This document shows, in pieces, positions 1 to 4,911 of a stretch of DNA of 5,055 nucleotides; positions within the stretch are counted from its first letter, which is position 1; the number at the start of each line of letters is the position of its first letter. The DNA is from Gammaproteobacteria bacterium (lineage in GTDB: Bacteria > Pseudomonadota > Gammaproteobacteria > GCA-001735895): positions 1 through 5,055 of the forward strand of contig QIJI01000273.1 in assembly GCA_003231795.1 (NCBI GenBank), in the 5' to 3' direction. Both the position numbers and the translations under genes were made by a program. The notes under the pieces are model-generated. The model worked only from the letters and a program-made list of their open reading frames with translations. It was not told the origin of the DNA and did no database searches.

Positions 1-45
1 ATAAAAAAGCTGCGAAAAAAAATCCACAGCTCCCGGCTGACACCC
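1..45 (+). other. leader immediately upstream of dusB, A-tract rich
   Basis: This short stretch holds two runs of A (3-8 and 15-22) about one helical turn apart, followed by a small imperfect hairpin (CAGC at 27-30 with GCTG at 36-39). A-tracts spaced this way can bend DNA or form part of an upstream promoter element. In E. coli the dusB-fis promoter lies upstream of dusB and is strongly growth-regulated, but too little sequence is present here to locate -35 and -10 boxes. No good Shine-Dalgarno sequence precedes the dusB ATG. Confidence 0.25.
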
Positions 46-1041
46 ATGACCTTTAGTATCGGCCCCTATCAATTCAACAATCAACTGGTACTGGCACCTA
101 TGGCCGGGGTAACCGATCGGCCTTTTCGCCAACTGTGTCGCAATCTTGGTGCCGGTATGACCGTATCTGAAATGATTACCAGCCGGCCCGACCTGCGTGA
201 CAGCCGTAAAACCCGGTTGCGTATGGACCATGAAGGTGAGCCCGGCCCGGTGATCGTGCAGATTGCCGGCGGAATTCCTCGTTTGATGGCTGATGCTGCC
301 CGCTTCAACGTAGACCAGGGAGCGCAGATTATTGATATCAATATGGGTTGCCCGGCCAAAAAGGTATGTAAGGTCGACGCCGGTTCGGCACTACTGAAAA
401 ACGTTAAACTGGTCGAGTCTATTCTGCTGAACGTGGTTAATGCGGTTTCGGTGCCGGTTACGCTCAAAATTCGGACCGGTTGGGCGCGAAGTCATATCAA
501 TGCAGTCGAAATTGCCCACATTGCCGAAGCCAGTGGAATACAGGCACTGACCGTTCACGGGCGTACCCGAGAAGATAAATATCTGGGTCAGGCCGAGTAC
601 CAGACGATACGCGAGGTGAAAAAAAATATCACCATTCCGGTGATCGCAAATGGTGATATCGATTGTGGCAGAAAAGCCCAAATGGTCATGGACTTCACCG
701 CTGCGGATGCTATTATGGTTGGCCGTAGCGCGCAGCAGCGTCCGTGGATTTTTGGACAAATTGAACATTATTTGACCACAGGTAAAGAATCAGACGAACC
801 CGCGGACGAACTAAAACAAGCTTGGCTGATTGGCCATTTAAACAATCTGTACGCGTTCTATGGAGAGCATCAGGGGGTGCAGATCGCGCGTAAGCACATA
901 AACTGGCAACTAGGCCAGCAAAAGAATTATCTCATCGTCAAACCTGCCTTGATGCAGGCAAAAACAGCGACTCAACAGCTGCGGACGATTGAAGCTTACT
1001 TTGACGATCGCTATCTCGAAAGCTATGACTGGGCATCATGA
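46..1041 (+). CDS. dusB: tRNA-dihydrouridine synthase B (DusB)
   Basis: FMN-dependent enzyme that uses NADPH to reduce specific uridines in the tRNA D-loop to dihydrouridine, in the cytoplasm. Seen in the 331-residue product: the N-terminal APMAGVTDRPFR motif (residues 17-28) of the FMN-binding TIM barrel; the catalytic-loop signature NMGCPAKKV (99-107), with Cys102 as the expected proton donor; KIRTGW (141-146); HGRT (171-174); ANGD (201-204); and VGRSAQQRPWIF (225-236), which helps bind FMN phosphate. The C-terminal helical tRNA-binding domain follows, with the RKH-W pattern near residues 282-287. The family is usually about 320 residues, so this is full length. The ATG at 46 fits the family N-terminus, although the ribosome-binding site is weak. 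The stop overlaps the fis start (ATGA), the conserved gammaproteobacterial dusB-fis pairing. DusB rather than DusA or DusC is inferred from the overall match and from the neighbour fis. Confidence 0.97.
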   Translation: MTFSIGPYQFNNQLVLAPMAGVTDRPFRQLCRNLGAGMTVSEMITSRPDLRDSRKTRLRMDHEGEPGPVIVQIAGGIPRLMADAARFNVDQGAQIIDINMGCPAKKVCKVDAGSALLKNVKLVESILLNVVNAVSVPVTLKIRTGWARSHINAVEIAHIAEASGIQALTVHGRTREDKYLGQAEYQTIREVKKNITIPVIANGDIDCGRKAQMVMDFTAADAIMVGRSAQQRPWIFGQIEHYLTTGKESDEPADELKQAWLIGHLNNLYAFYGEHQGVQIARKHINWQLGQQKNYLIVKPALMQAKTATQQLRTIEAYFDDRYLESYDWAS

Positions 1042-1322
1042 GGACAGCCCGCGACGCAACCCGGATAGTGAGTGTGGCAAAGAAGAAAAATACAAGCTTA
1101 TTACAGCAATCTGTAGAACAGGCAATTCGCAAATATCTGGATGATCTGGATGGCGAGATCCCCTGTAACCTGTTCGATACTGTTATCTCCGAAATTGAAC
1201 AACCGATGTTGAAGACCGTTTTGCGCCACTGTGACAATAACCAGTCGAGAACAGCTTCCTGTCTCGGCATCAATCGCGGCACATTACGCAAAAAACTAAA
1301 GCAGTATCATATCGAACACTGA
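1038..1322 (+). CDS. fis: nucleoid-associated DNA-binding protein Fis
   Basis: Fis is a homodimeric DNA-bending protein of the nucleoid. In enterobacteria it activates rRNA/tRNA promoters, shapes supercoiling and aids site-specific recombination. The 94-residue product (E. coli: 98) has the helical dimerisation core at about 21-64 and a C-terminal helix-turn-helix at about 69-90. The recognition helix INRGTLRKKLKQY is nearly identical to that of E. coli Fis; Asn79, Arg80, Thr82 and Lys85 correspond to its DNA-contacting residues 84, 85, 87 and 90. The first 20 residues are basic and do not resemble the E. coli beta-hairpin arm. The ATG at 1038 overlaps the dusB stop (ATGA), which supports translational coupling, since no strong ribosome-binding site is visible. 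In-frame GTG codons at 1068 and 1074 are possible alternative starts that would give 84 or 82 residues. Known E. coli fis is autoregulated from the promoter upstream of dusB; that regulation is inferred here. Confidence 0.95.
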   Translation: MRTARDATRIVSVAKKKNTSLLQQSVEQAIRKYLDDLDGEIPCNLFDTVISEIEQPMLKTVLRHCDNNQSRTASCLGINRGTLRKKLKQYHIEH

Positions 1323-1334
1323 TTAATTCCTGAT

Positions 1335-1354
1335 CGGCTATAATGCCGTTTTTT
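1335..1354 (+). terminator. possible weak intrinsic terminator after fis
   Basis: CGGC (1335-1338) and GCCG (1345-1348) can pair around a six-base loop and are followed directly by six Ts (1349-1354). This is the layout of a rho-independent terminator and lies 13 bases after the fis stop. The stem is only four base pairs, so termination would be weak at best. The loop is itself a perfect TATAAT, so the element may simply be a promoter. Confidence 0.3.
1339..1344 (+). promoter_or_regulatory. candidate -10 box of the purH-purD promoter
   Basis: A perfect TATAAT sits 32 bases before the purH ATG and would place the transcription start near 1351, leaving a leader of about 26 bases. The flanking GGC...GCC context is common around housekeeping gammaproteobacterial -10 boxes, and a GC-rich discriminator is compatible with growth-rate control. 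I see no convincing -35 box at 16-18 bases upstream, where the sequence around 1315-1322 is a poor match. No PurR-type operator palindrome is visible near it. purH could therefore be expressed from this site, by read-through from dusB-fis, or both. Confidence 0.5.
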
Positions 1355-1376
1355 CCTACACCCACCCGGACTCTTC

Positions 1377-2930
1377 ATGGCATCTGCAATTCGTCGCGCG
1401 CTGATCAGCGTTTCGGAAAAAACCGGTATCGTCGAACTCGCCCAAAAATTGCAAAACAGCGGTGTTGAGCTGCTGTCTACCGGCGGAACTGCTACCTTGA
1501 TTGCTGATGCGAATATCCCAGTTACGGAAATTTCTGATTACACCGGTTTTCCCGAAATGATGGCCGGACGCGTGAAAACACTACACCCAAAGGTGCATGG
1601 CGGCATTTTAGGGAGGCGCGGCATCGATGATGACGTCATGCAGGAACATCAAATCAAACCGATTGATCTGGTAATAATCAATCTTTACCCATTTCAAAAA
1701 ACCGTGGCCAACCCGGGTTGCAGTTTCGAAGATGCCATCGAAAATATCGATATCGGCGGTCCGGCCATGGTACGCGCTGCGGCTAAAAATCACGCCAGTG
1801 TCACCGTTGTGGTTGATCCTGACGACTATGCCGGCCTGATGCAGGAAATTTCAGACGGCGGGGTCAGCGATGAGACCCGGTTTTCACTGGCGATCAAGGC
1901 ATACGAACATACGGCCCTGTACGACGGTGCTATAGCCAACTATTTTGGGCGGCTGGTTCAACCCGCTGAAGCGCAAACGTTTCCAAGAACTATAAATCAA
2001 CAGTACAAACATGTTCAGTCCATGCGTTACGGCGAGAACCCGCACCAGGCGGCGGCATTCTATGTGAATCAGGAGGTTACCGAAGCCAGTGTCTCGAGCG
2101 CACAACAACATCAGGGCAAGGCTCTTTCGTTCAACAATATTGCGGATACCGATGCAGCGCTGGAATGTGTCAAACAATTTGATGCGCCCTGTTGTGTCAT
2201 CGTGAAACATGCCAACCCTTGTGGGGTCGCAATCGCAGACAGTATCGAGGAAGCCTATCAACGCGCCTATAGTACCGATCCCGAATCAGCTTTCGGCGGT
2301 ATTATTGCGTTTAACCGGCCGCTCGATTCGAAAGCTGCGCAAGCCATTATCGAACAGCAGTTTGTCGAAGTGATTATCGCGCCTTCCGTGGATCGTGGCG
2401 CGATCGAAGTACTTGCATCAAAGGAAAACGTTCGCGTCCTGAGCTGCGGGCAATGGGAACAGATCGAAACACGGCTTGATTACAAGCACGTCAACGGCGG
2501 GTTACTGGTACAGGATGCCGACCAGGAACTTTACCAGAGGCTCGAGGTTGTCACCGAGGTAAAACCTGATGAGCAGCAAATGCAGGACCTTGTGTTTGCC
2601 TGGCAAGTGGCCAAGTTCGTCAAGTCAAACGCCATCATTTACGCCATTAATCAAATGACTATTGGTGTGGGCGCAGGGCAGATGTCGCGCATCAACAGTG
2701 CTCGCATAGCGGCCATCAAAGCGGATCACGCGCAACTCGATGTCAGGGGTTCGGTGATGGCTTCTGACGCGTTCTTTCCATTTCGGGACGGTATCGATGC
2801 TGCAAACACTGTCGGCATCAGTGCGATTATTCAACCGGGTGGATCAATGCGCGATGACGAGATAATACAGGCGGCGAACGAACACGGTATGTCGATGGTA
2901 TTCACCGGCATGCGCCACTTTAGACACTGA
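1377..2930 (+). CDS. purH: bifunctional AICAR transformylase / IMP cyclohydrolase (PurH)
   Basis: Catalyses the last two steps of de novo purine synthesis: AICAR plus 10-formyl-THF to FAICAR, then ring closure to IMP, in the cytoplasm. The 517-residue product matches E. coli PurH (529) end to end. The N-terminal cyclohydrolase (MGS-like) domain, about residues 1-150, shows LLSTGGTA (32-39), SDYTGFPEMM (53-62), RVKTLHPKVHGG (65-76) and ENIDIGGPAMVRAAAKNH (122-139). The C-terminal transformylase domain, about 200-517, shows MRYGENPHQ (216-224), FNNIADTDAALE (252-263), the catalytic KHANPCG (277-283, Lys277-His278), SAFGGIIAFNR, the FVKSNAI and GAGQMSR motifs, SDAFFPFRDG and the terminal MRHFRH. 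No key residue appears lost. The start at 1377 fits the family N-terminus, although only a weak GGA (1368-1370) precedes it. purD follows 18 bases downstream, probably in the same transcript. Confidence 0.98.
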   Translation: MASAIRRALISVSEKTGIVELAQKLQNSGVELLSTGGTATLIADANIPVTEISDYTGFPEMMAGRVKTLHPKVHGGILGRRGIDDDVMQEHQIKPIDLVIINLYPFQKTVANPGCSFEDAIENIDIGGPAMVRAAAKNHASVTVVVDPDDYAGLMQEISDGGVSDETRFSLAIKAYEHTALYDGAIANYFGRLVQPAEAQTFPRTINQQYKHVQSMRYGENPHQAAAFYVNQEVTEASVSSAQQHQGKALSFNNIADTDAALECVKQFDAPCCVIVKHANPCGVAIADSIEEAYQRAYSTDPESAFGGIIAFNRPLDSKAAQAIIEQQFVEVIIAPSVDRGAIEVLASKENVRVLSCGQWEQIETRLDYKHVNGGLLVQDADQELYQRLEVVTEVKPDEQQMQDLVFAWQVAKFVKSNAIIYAINQMTIGVGAGQMSRINSARIAAIKADHAQLDVRGSVMASDAFFPFRDGIDAANTVGISAIIQPGGSMRDDEIIQAANEHGMSMVFTGMRHFRH

Positions 2931-2948
2931 CAATGACGATCTGACACA

Positions 2949-4220
2949 ATGAATGTTTTGATTATCGGCGGCGGCGGCCGCGAGCATGCGCTGGCCTGGA
3001 AAGCCACTCAATCGCAACTGGCCACACAGGTTTACGTGGCCCCTGGTAATGCCGGCACCGCTATCGAAAACGGTATTATCAATGTGGAGATCGACGCCGA
3101 GGATATTGACGCACTACTGCAGTTCGCGTTGTCGAAGGATATAGGGCTTACCATCGTAGGTCCCGAAGCACCTCTGGTGGCGGGTATTGTCGACCGGTTT
3201 GAATCGAACAACCTGACCATTTTCGGACCCACGGCGGCGGCCGCACAACTTGAAGGCTCGAAGACCTTCACCAAAGATTTTTTACAACGACATCAGATTC
3301 CAACGGCAGCCTGGCAGAGTTTTACCGAAATCGAAGCTGCCTGCGACTATGTTAAACAGCAAGGCACTCCGATTGTTATCAAAGCTGACGGCCTGGCCGC
3401 TGGCAAGGGTGTCATTATTGCCCAGACCCAGGCGAAAGCCGAAGCAACGATTAGCGAAATGCTCGAAGGCAATCGTTTCGGTGAAGCCGGTCACCGGGTT
3501 TTAATCGAAGCATTCCTGCAAGGCGAGGAAGCCAGTTTTATCTGTATAGTCGACGGTGAGCAGGTACTGCCGCTGGCAAGTTCACAGGATCATAAAGCGC
3601 GCGATAACGGGGATCTTGGTCCCAATACCGGAGGCATGGGCGCCTACTCCCCAGCCCCGATTGTCAACGACGAAATGACATCGCAGGTAATGCAAAAAAT
3701 AATCATGCCCACGGTTTCCGGGATGCGGGCTGAGGGAAACTATTATCGTGGGTTTCTGTACGCCGGGCTGATGATAACCAGTGGCGGCGAGATCAGTGTG
3801 CTGGAATACAACTGTCGTTTGGGCGATCCCGAAACCCAACCTATCATGATGCGACTGCAATCCGATCTGGTAGAACTTTGCCTGGCTGCCTGTAACGGTA
3901 GTCTCGAGCATCAATCCACACAATGGGACCCTCGCGCAAGCCTGGGCGTGGTGTTGGCAGCGAATGGCTACCCCGACAGTTATGCCAAAGGTGAGCGAAT
4001 CGATAATATCCCGCCTGAAACAGGTACTGGCAAGGTATTCCACGCCGGGACCCTGCGGGACGCCAACGGTCATTTTATCTCTAATGGAGGGCGTGTACTG
4101 TGCGCCGTCGGCCTCGGTGATGACCTCCAGAGTGCGCAGCAGCGAGCCTACGAACTAGTCGGGGAAATTGACTGGGAAACCGCCTATTTCCGTACCGATA
4201 TCGGATTCAAAGCCCTGTAG
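2949..4220 (+). CDS. purD: phosphoribosylamine-glycine ligase (GAR synthetase, PurD)
   Basis: ATP-grasp enzyme that joins 5-phosphoribosylamine and glycine to form GAR, the second step of de novo purine synthesis. The 423-residue product is close to E. coli PurD (429). Seen in order: the N-terminal IIGGGGREHALAWK (5-18), APGNAGT (31-37), GPEAPLVAG (71-79), GSKTFTKDFL (103-112), the ATP-grasp loop IVIKADGLAAGKGV (142-155), QDHKARDNGDLGPNTGGMGA (203-222), and the metal/ATP-binding EYNCRLGDPETQP (286-298), with Glu286 and Asn288 the expected magnesium ligands. The C-terminal domain ends in AYFRTDIGFKAL, usual for the family. The position corresponding to the common RFGDPE Phe is Leu291, a mild substitution. 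The ATG at 2949 is set by the conserved N-terminus; no clear Shine-Dalgarno sequence is present, so translation may be coupled to purH, 18 bases upstream. No strong intrinsic terminator follows the stop. Confidence 0.98.
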   Translation: MNVLIIGGGGREHALAWKATQSQLATQVYVAPGNAGTAIENGIINVEIDAEDIDALLQFALSKDIGLTIVGPEAPLVAGIVDRFESNNLTIFGPTAAAAQLEGSKTFTKDFLQRHQIPTAAWQSFTEIEAACDYVKQQGTPIVIKADGLAAGKGVIIAQTQAKAEATISEMLEGNRFGEAGHRVLIEAFLQGEEASFICIVDGEQVLPLASSQDHKARDNGDLGPNTGGMGAYSPAPIVNDEMTSQVMQKIIMPTVSGMRAEGNYYRGFLYAGLMITSGGEISVLEYNCRLGDPETQPIMMRLQSDLVELCLAACNGSLEHQSTQWDPRASLGVVLAANGYPDSYAKGERIDNIPPETGTGKVFHAGTLRDANGHFISNGGRVLCAVGLGDDLQSAQQRAYELVGEIDWETAYFRTDIGFKAL

Positions 4221-4286
4221 GCATAGCAATCGGTCAGGTTGTTAACCCGCCAAGACTAATTAAATTTTAAGGCTTCAGAGGTAACG

Positions 4287-4358
4287 ATGCACGCAACTTT
4301 AGCCTGTTTAACAGGCATCTTTGAGGTGGTTTATGAGCTATATGACGTAACTGGTTGA
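4287..4358 (+). CDS. possible 23-residue small ORF of unknown function
   Basis: ATG at 4287 opens a 23-codon frame ending in TGA. It is preceded by AGAGG (4277-4281) five bases before the ATG, a better ribosome-binding site than any of the four large genes here has. The peptide starts MHATLACLTGIFEVVYELYD: a hydrophobic first half, then an acidic/aromatic end. I do not recognise it. A perfect 15-base palindrome (4302-4316) lies inside it, and GATGC at the start codon can pair with GCATC (4315-4319), so translation and RNA folding could interfere with each other. Weak promoter-like boxes (TTGTTA 4239-4244, TAAATT 4261-4266, spacer 16) lie just upstream. It could be a leader peptide, a small regulatory protein, a gene remnant or chance. 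No conservation evidence is available. Confidence 0.3.
   Translation: MHATLACLTGIFEVVYELYDVTG
4302..4316. repeat. perfect 15-base palindrome (7-base arms, 1-base centre)
   Basis: GCCTGTT-T-AACAGGC is a perfect inverted repeat. As RNA it gives a short stem (five GC-rich pairs plus optional A-U pairs) in the spacer after purD. It is not followed by a run of Ts (next bases ATCTTTG), so it is not a standard intrinsic terminator. As DNA it could be an operator for a dimeric regulator. It lies within the possible 23-codon ORF. Confidence 0.5.
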
Positions 4359-4402
4359 TACTAGAACAAAAAAAATCACGTCCCTGTGAAATCGACACAA
4401 CC

Positions 4403-4419
4403 ACTACATATAGTATGTA
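4403..4419. repeat. nested inverted repeats upstream of the small-gene promoter
   Basis: Two perfect inverted repeats overlap here: ACTA-CATA-TAGT (4403-4414) and TACATA-TAG-TATGTA (4405-4419). They lie about 24 bases upstream of the -35 box of the next promoter, a usual position for an activator or repressor site. The surroundings are AT-rich, so chance symmetry is more likely than in the coding part. No known regulator is recognised from the sequence. Confidence 0.35.
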
Positions 4420-4442
4420 ATAACAATAATTAATACAAGATA

Positions 4443-4470
4443 TTGTGATTTAAGATTTAGTCGCTATACT
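4443..4470 (+). promoter_or_regulatory. sigma70-type promoter for the zinc-ribbon-like small gene
   Basis: TTGTGA (4443-4448) and TATACT (4465-4470) are separated by 16 bases and match the sigma70 consensus at four and five of six positions. The start of transcription is expected near 4477, about 22 bases before the ATG at 4499, leaving a short leader with a GGGA (4486-4489) ribosome-binding site. The spacer contains two copies of GATTTA (4447-4452 and 4454-4459). Position, spacing and the otherwise gene-free AT-rich upstream region all favour a real promoter, which would also serve the 42-codon gene downstream. Confidence 0.6.
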
Positions 4471-4498
4471 GGCGTGAACCAGACCGGGATACCTGAAT

Positions 4499-4696
4499 AT
4501 GAAATGCGCCAACTGCCGTTCACAGATGTTCGTCACCGATGAAACCGCCAATAGAAAAAGCCACGTAACCTTTTATCGATGCAGTATTTGCGTCAGTGAG
4601 CACGTTTCGTCGCAACCGGTTGAGGTATCCAGTCACGATAGTGCGGATTATTTTAATAGCCCGACAATAAATACAAAACCCTATTTGATGGTCTGA
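4499..4696 (+). CDS. small zinc-ribbon-like protein with two CxxC motifs, function unknown
   Basis: 65-residue protein with two CxxC pairs, Cys3-x2-Cys6 and Cys28-x2-Cys31, separated by 21 residues. This is the layout of a small treble-clef or zinc-ribbon fold that would bind one Zn(II). Between the pairs lies a beta-prone stretch (VTFYRC). After Cys31 the protein becomes polar and Ser-rich (about 36-65) with no further domain, so the ordered part is probably the first 40 residues. There is no signal peptide or membrane segment, so it is presumably cytoplasmic. It has its own promoter (4443-4470) and a GGGA ribosome-binding site nine bases before the ATG. The next small gene begins 60 bases downstream in the same direction. 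I do not recognise a named family. Similar small Cys-rich proteins may bind nucleic acid or a partner protein, but no role can be assigned here. Confidence 0.75.
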   Translation: MKCANCRSQMFVTDETANRKSHVTFYRCSICVSEHVSSQPVEVSSHDSADYFNSPTINTKPYLMV

Positions 4697-4709
4697 TCAC
4701 TGATGGTCT
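4686..4709 (+). repeat. 9-base direct repeat across the end of the small zinc-ribbon gene
   Basis: TGATGGTCT occurs at 4686-4694 and again at 4701-4709, a 15-base period. The first copy covers the last sense codons and first base of the stop codon of the zinc-ribbon-like gene; the palindrome TGATCA (4694-4699) lies between the copies. A partial third match (ATGGTCTGGTCT) occurs near 4818-4829. It could be a direct-repeat binding site for a regulator of the following gene, or a small local duplication. Confidence 0.35.
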
Positions 4710-4743
4710 AAACAGCGTTCCGCCTGACAGCGGGATTCTGGCC

Positions 4744-4749
4744 AGGAAG
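4744..4749 (+). promoter_or_regulatory. ribosome-binding site of the 42-codon membrane protein gene
   Basis: AGGAAG begins 13 bases before the ATG at 4757, with a nine-base gap between AGGA and the start codon. It is one of the best Shine-Dalgarno matches in the window and fixes the start, since no other ATG or GTG lies in frame between it and the upstream in-frame stop at 4709. Confidence 0.6.
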
Positions 4750-4756
4750 ATCGATA

Positions 4757-4885
4757 ATGCAATGGTTTGACAATAAATTCCATCACCGGGGTTTGCAATC
4801 CCGCAACAGGGTCAGGCATGGTCTGGTCTATTTGCCGGGTGCCATATTGCTGGTTTACGGCTTCTGGTTGTCACTTACCGCGTAA
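4757..4885 (+). CDS. small single-pass membrane protein (42 residues), function unknown
   Basis: A 42-codon ORF. Residues 1-21 are polar and positively charged (Lys7, Arg11, Arg16, Arg18, Arg20, plus His9, His10 and His21). Residues about 23-41 form one hydrophobic segment rich in Leu, Val, Ile, Tyr and Trp, long enough to cross the membrane. By the positive-inside rule the N-terminus should stay in the cytoplasm, with the last residues in or just beyond the membrane. AGGA nine bases before the ATG is a good ribosome-binding site, and the frame is open only from 4712. It probably shares the promoter at 4443-4470 with the zinc-ribbon-like gene. It converges on the PhoQ-like kinase gene, the stops being 26 bases apart. 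Small single-pass proteins can modulate sensor kinases (MgrB on PhoQ in enterobacteria), but this peptide does not resemble MgrB and its orientation is different, so any link is speculation. I do not recognise the family. Confidence 0.6.
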   Translation: MQWFDNKFHHRGLQSRNRVRHGLVYLPGAILLVYGFWLSLTA

Positions 4886-4886
4886 A

Positions 4887-4903
4887 ATTTAACTGGGTTA
4901 AAT
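4887..4903. terminator. AT-rich hairpin between convergent genes, possible bidirectional terminator
   Basis: ATTTAAC (4887-4893) and GTTAAAT (4897-4903) are perfect seven-base arms around a three-base loop, placed exactly between the stop of the small membrane gene (4885) and that of the kinase on the other strand (4912). Location favours a shared terminator. The stem is low in GC and neither side has a long T-run (TTTT on the minus strand, ATTTCT on the plus), so its strength is doubtful. Confidence 0.4.
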
Positions 4904-4911
4904 ATTTCTGA

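Noticed and set aside
2933..2944. Tiny ATG-ACG-ATC-TGA frame between purH and purD
   Set aside because: A three-codon frame without a ribosome-binding site in an 18-base gap is expected by chance.
3250..3504. 84-codon + strand open frame inside purD in another frame
   Set aside because: It overlaps the ATP-grasp coding region of purD, and its peptide is a basic, low-information frame-shifted reading of it.
3582..4073. 163-codon open frame on the minus strand inside purD
   Set aside because: It lies entirely opposite the conserved C-terminal half of purD; its translation shows no recognisable domain and it has no supporting start signals. It is a shadow of the real gene, as are the other minus-strand and alternate-frame ORFs within dusB, fis, purH and purD.
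4258..4318. 18-codon minus-strand ORF in the spacer after purD
   Set aside because: It has no ribosome-binding site and no promoter, and its coding signal is no better than chance.
4305..4321. PhoP-box half site TGTTTA, tempting because of the PhoQ-like kinase nearby
   Set aside because: The second TGTTTA-like half expected five bases further on is absent (CATCTT instead), so the direct-repeat PhoP box is not met.
4366..4388. Minus-strand terminator: TCAC/GTGA stem followed by eight Ts
   Set aside because: The stem is only four pairs, and no minus-strand gene ends nearby; the kinase stop is more than 500 bases away.
4385..4399. CRP-like site TGTGA...ACACA
   Set aside because: The half sites are five bases apart and the second is ACACA rather than TCACA; a CRP site needs TGTGA-N6-TCACA, so the spacing and sequence are both off.
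4718..4735. Hairpin TTCCGC/GCGGGA as a terminator after the zinc-ribbon-like gene
   Set aside because: It needs a G-U pair, has no T-run after it, and lies just ahead of the ribosome-binding site of the next gene; it is more likely incidental.
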